A stretch of 53,542 bases of DNA from assembly GCF_001468485.1 (NCBI RefSeq), contig NZ_LODI01000009.1, positions 26,671-80,212 on the forward strand, in the 5' to 3' direction. Under the pieces are notes generated by a model. That model saw nothing but the letters and a program-made list of their open reading frames with translations, did not search any database and was not told the DNA's origin. How positions within the stretch are numbered: the stretch's first letter is position 1; every line of letters starts with the position of its first letter. Shown piece after piece: positions 52,748 through 53,542 of the stretch. This DNA is from Pseudoalteromonas sp. H71 (GTDB lineage Bacteria; Pseudomonadota; Gammaproteobacteria; Enterobacterales; Alteromonadaceae). Made by a program: the position numbers and the translations under genes.

Positions 52748-53542
52748 ATGGCAATTGCAAGAAAGCGTCAAGTAAGTTTGGTTGATACAAAGTATTATCA
52801 CTGTATTTCACGTTGTGTTCGACGTGCTTTCTTGTGCGGTGAAGATCGTTTTACAGGTCAATCTTTTGAGCATCGCAGAGGGTGGGTTGAAGATAAGCTG
52901 CTTGAATTAGCAAAGGTATTTTGTATTGATGTATGTGCTTATGCAGTCATGAGTAACCACACCCACTTAGTCCTGTATGTAGATGATAAAAAAGCGGATC
53001 GGCTAAATGATAAAGCAATTGTTATTCGTTGGCACAAGCTATGTAAAGGCACCGCACTTACGCAAAAATACATACAAGGTGAGAAGTTAAGTAAAGCTGA
53101 GCTTATCTTTTTTAATCAAACAGTAAAACAATACCGTGAACGGCTAGCAAGTATCAGTTGGTTTATGCGGTTATTAAATGAAGATATTGCGCGTAAAGCG
53201 AATAAAGAAGATAACTGCACAGGGCGATTCTGGGAAGGCCGCTTCAAGTCACAAGCGCTACTTGATGAAGCAGCATTGGCAGCCTGTATGGCATACGTTG
53301 ATTTAAACCCAATTAGGGCCAAAATGGCAAACACGCCAGAAGAGTCATCACATACGAGTGTGCAAACACGATTAGAAAGTGCAACAGAAGGCAAACAACC
53401 AAAAAAACTATTACGTTTTGCCGGAATACCACGTCAAATCATGCCAAAAGGGTTACCGTTTGAACTTAAAAGCTACCTTGAACTGGTTGAATTAACAGGA
53501 CGTTGTATACGAGAAGGTAAACGCGGGTATATTGAAAGCACA
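52748..53542 (+). CDS. REP-associated Y1 (IS200-like, HUH) transposase, 3' end beyond window
   Basis: 265 codons, open at the window end. Begins MAIARKRQVSLVDTKYYHCI with SRCVRRAFLCGED, the usual start of large RAYT-type Y1 transposases (DUF1568 lineage). The HUH motif is in AVMSNHTHLVLYVD. The downstream block TGRFWEGRFKSQALLDEAAL, with AYVDLNPIRA, is diagnostic. These proteins nick single-stranded DNA with a tyrosine and move or process REP hairpins. The catalytic Tyr is probably in the helix after FFNQTVKQY, not certain. The gene looks intact as far as seen. The GGGTGTCA motif touches its start codon. Confidence 0.9.
   Translation, partial: MAIARKRQVSLVDTKYYHCISRCVRRAFLCGEDRFTGQSFEHRRGWVEDKLLELAKVFCIDVCAYAVMSNHTHLVLYVDDKKADRLNDKAIVIRWHKLCKGTALTQKYIQGEKLSKAELIFFNQTVKQYRERLASISWFMRLLNEDIARKANKEDNCTGRFWEGRFKSQALLDEAALAACMAYVDLNPIRAKMANTPEESSHTSVQTRLESATEGKQPKKLLRFAGIPRQIMPKGLPFELKSYLELVELTGRCIREGKRGYIEST

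Overview
The window looks like a chromosomal segment of a marine gammaproteobacterium of the Alteromonadales, most likely Pseudoalteromonas. The basis is its low G+C, an Oar-like TonB receptor, a GlyGly-CTERM protein, the style of the DnaK/DnaJ, PqiABC and FadE proteins, and an integron integrase of the marine type. The genus is an inference from protein style; no 16S rRNA or tRNA gene was seen.

Layout. 1-2.5 kb: end of the tyrosine/homogentisate degradation operon (hmgA-maiA) with a divergent MarR regulator and a palindromic operator. 2.5-10.9 kb: Oar-like TonB receptor, S1/P1 nuclease, an unrecognised two-gene pair (periplasmic-binding-protein-like protein plus a two-TM protein with a possible winged-helix domain) and a 5'-nucleotidase lipoprotein. 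11-17.6 kb: secreted cyclophilin with a GlyGly-CTERM tail, MAPEG protein, pitrilysin-like M16 lipoprotein protease, NhaC antiporter, GNAT. 17.6-22.3 kb: pqiABC lipid-transport operon, then an acyl-CoA thioesterase. 22.5-25.8 kb: dnaK and dnaJ with a sigma-32-type promoter. 25.9-33.4 kb: ybaK, small membrane proteins, a lone receiver-domain protein, a DASS transporter, an aldehyde dehydrogenase, a Sel1 protein and a DUF6279 lipoprotein. 33.5-39.4 kb: a molybdenum-hydroxylase module (XdhC, MocA-like, [2Fe-2S] subunit, Tat-exported molybdopterin subunit, MoaA). 39.5-48.4 kb: a GGDEF protein, a LysR regulator and a divergent RND efflux operon ending in an MDR oxidoreductase, a gene set like P. aeruginosa mexS-mexT-mexEF-oprN. 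48.8-51.1 kb: fadE with a FadR-like site at its start.

The last 2.4 kb (51.1-53.5 kb) is accessory DNA. Reading through frameshifts on the minus strand gives an integron integrase (IntI) remnant. To its right, pointing the opposite way, lie a cassette-like ORF with an attC-like hairpin, a second half-attC, an IS110-family transposase fragment, a 20-bp tandem repeat and a REP-associated (Y1/HUH) transposase that runs off the end. This is the layout of a decayed chromosomal integron later hit by mobile elements, and it is the strongest unexpected finding here. The unrecognised pair at 7.0-8.9 kb is the best candidate for an undescribed signalling system.

Most convergent genes are separated by clear hairpin terminators. 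Several operons show translational coupling: hmgA-maiA, pqiA-pqiB-pqiC, the two genes of the 7-9 kb pair, and the efflux permease with its outer-membrane factor.
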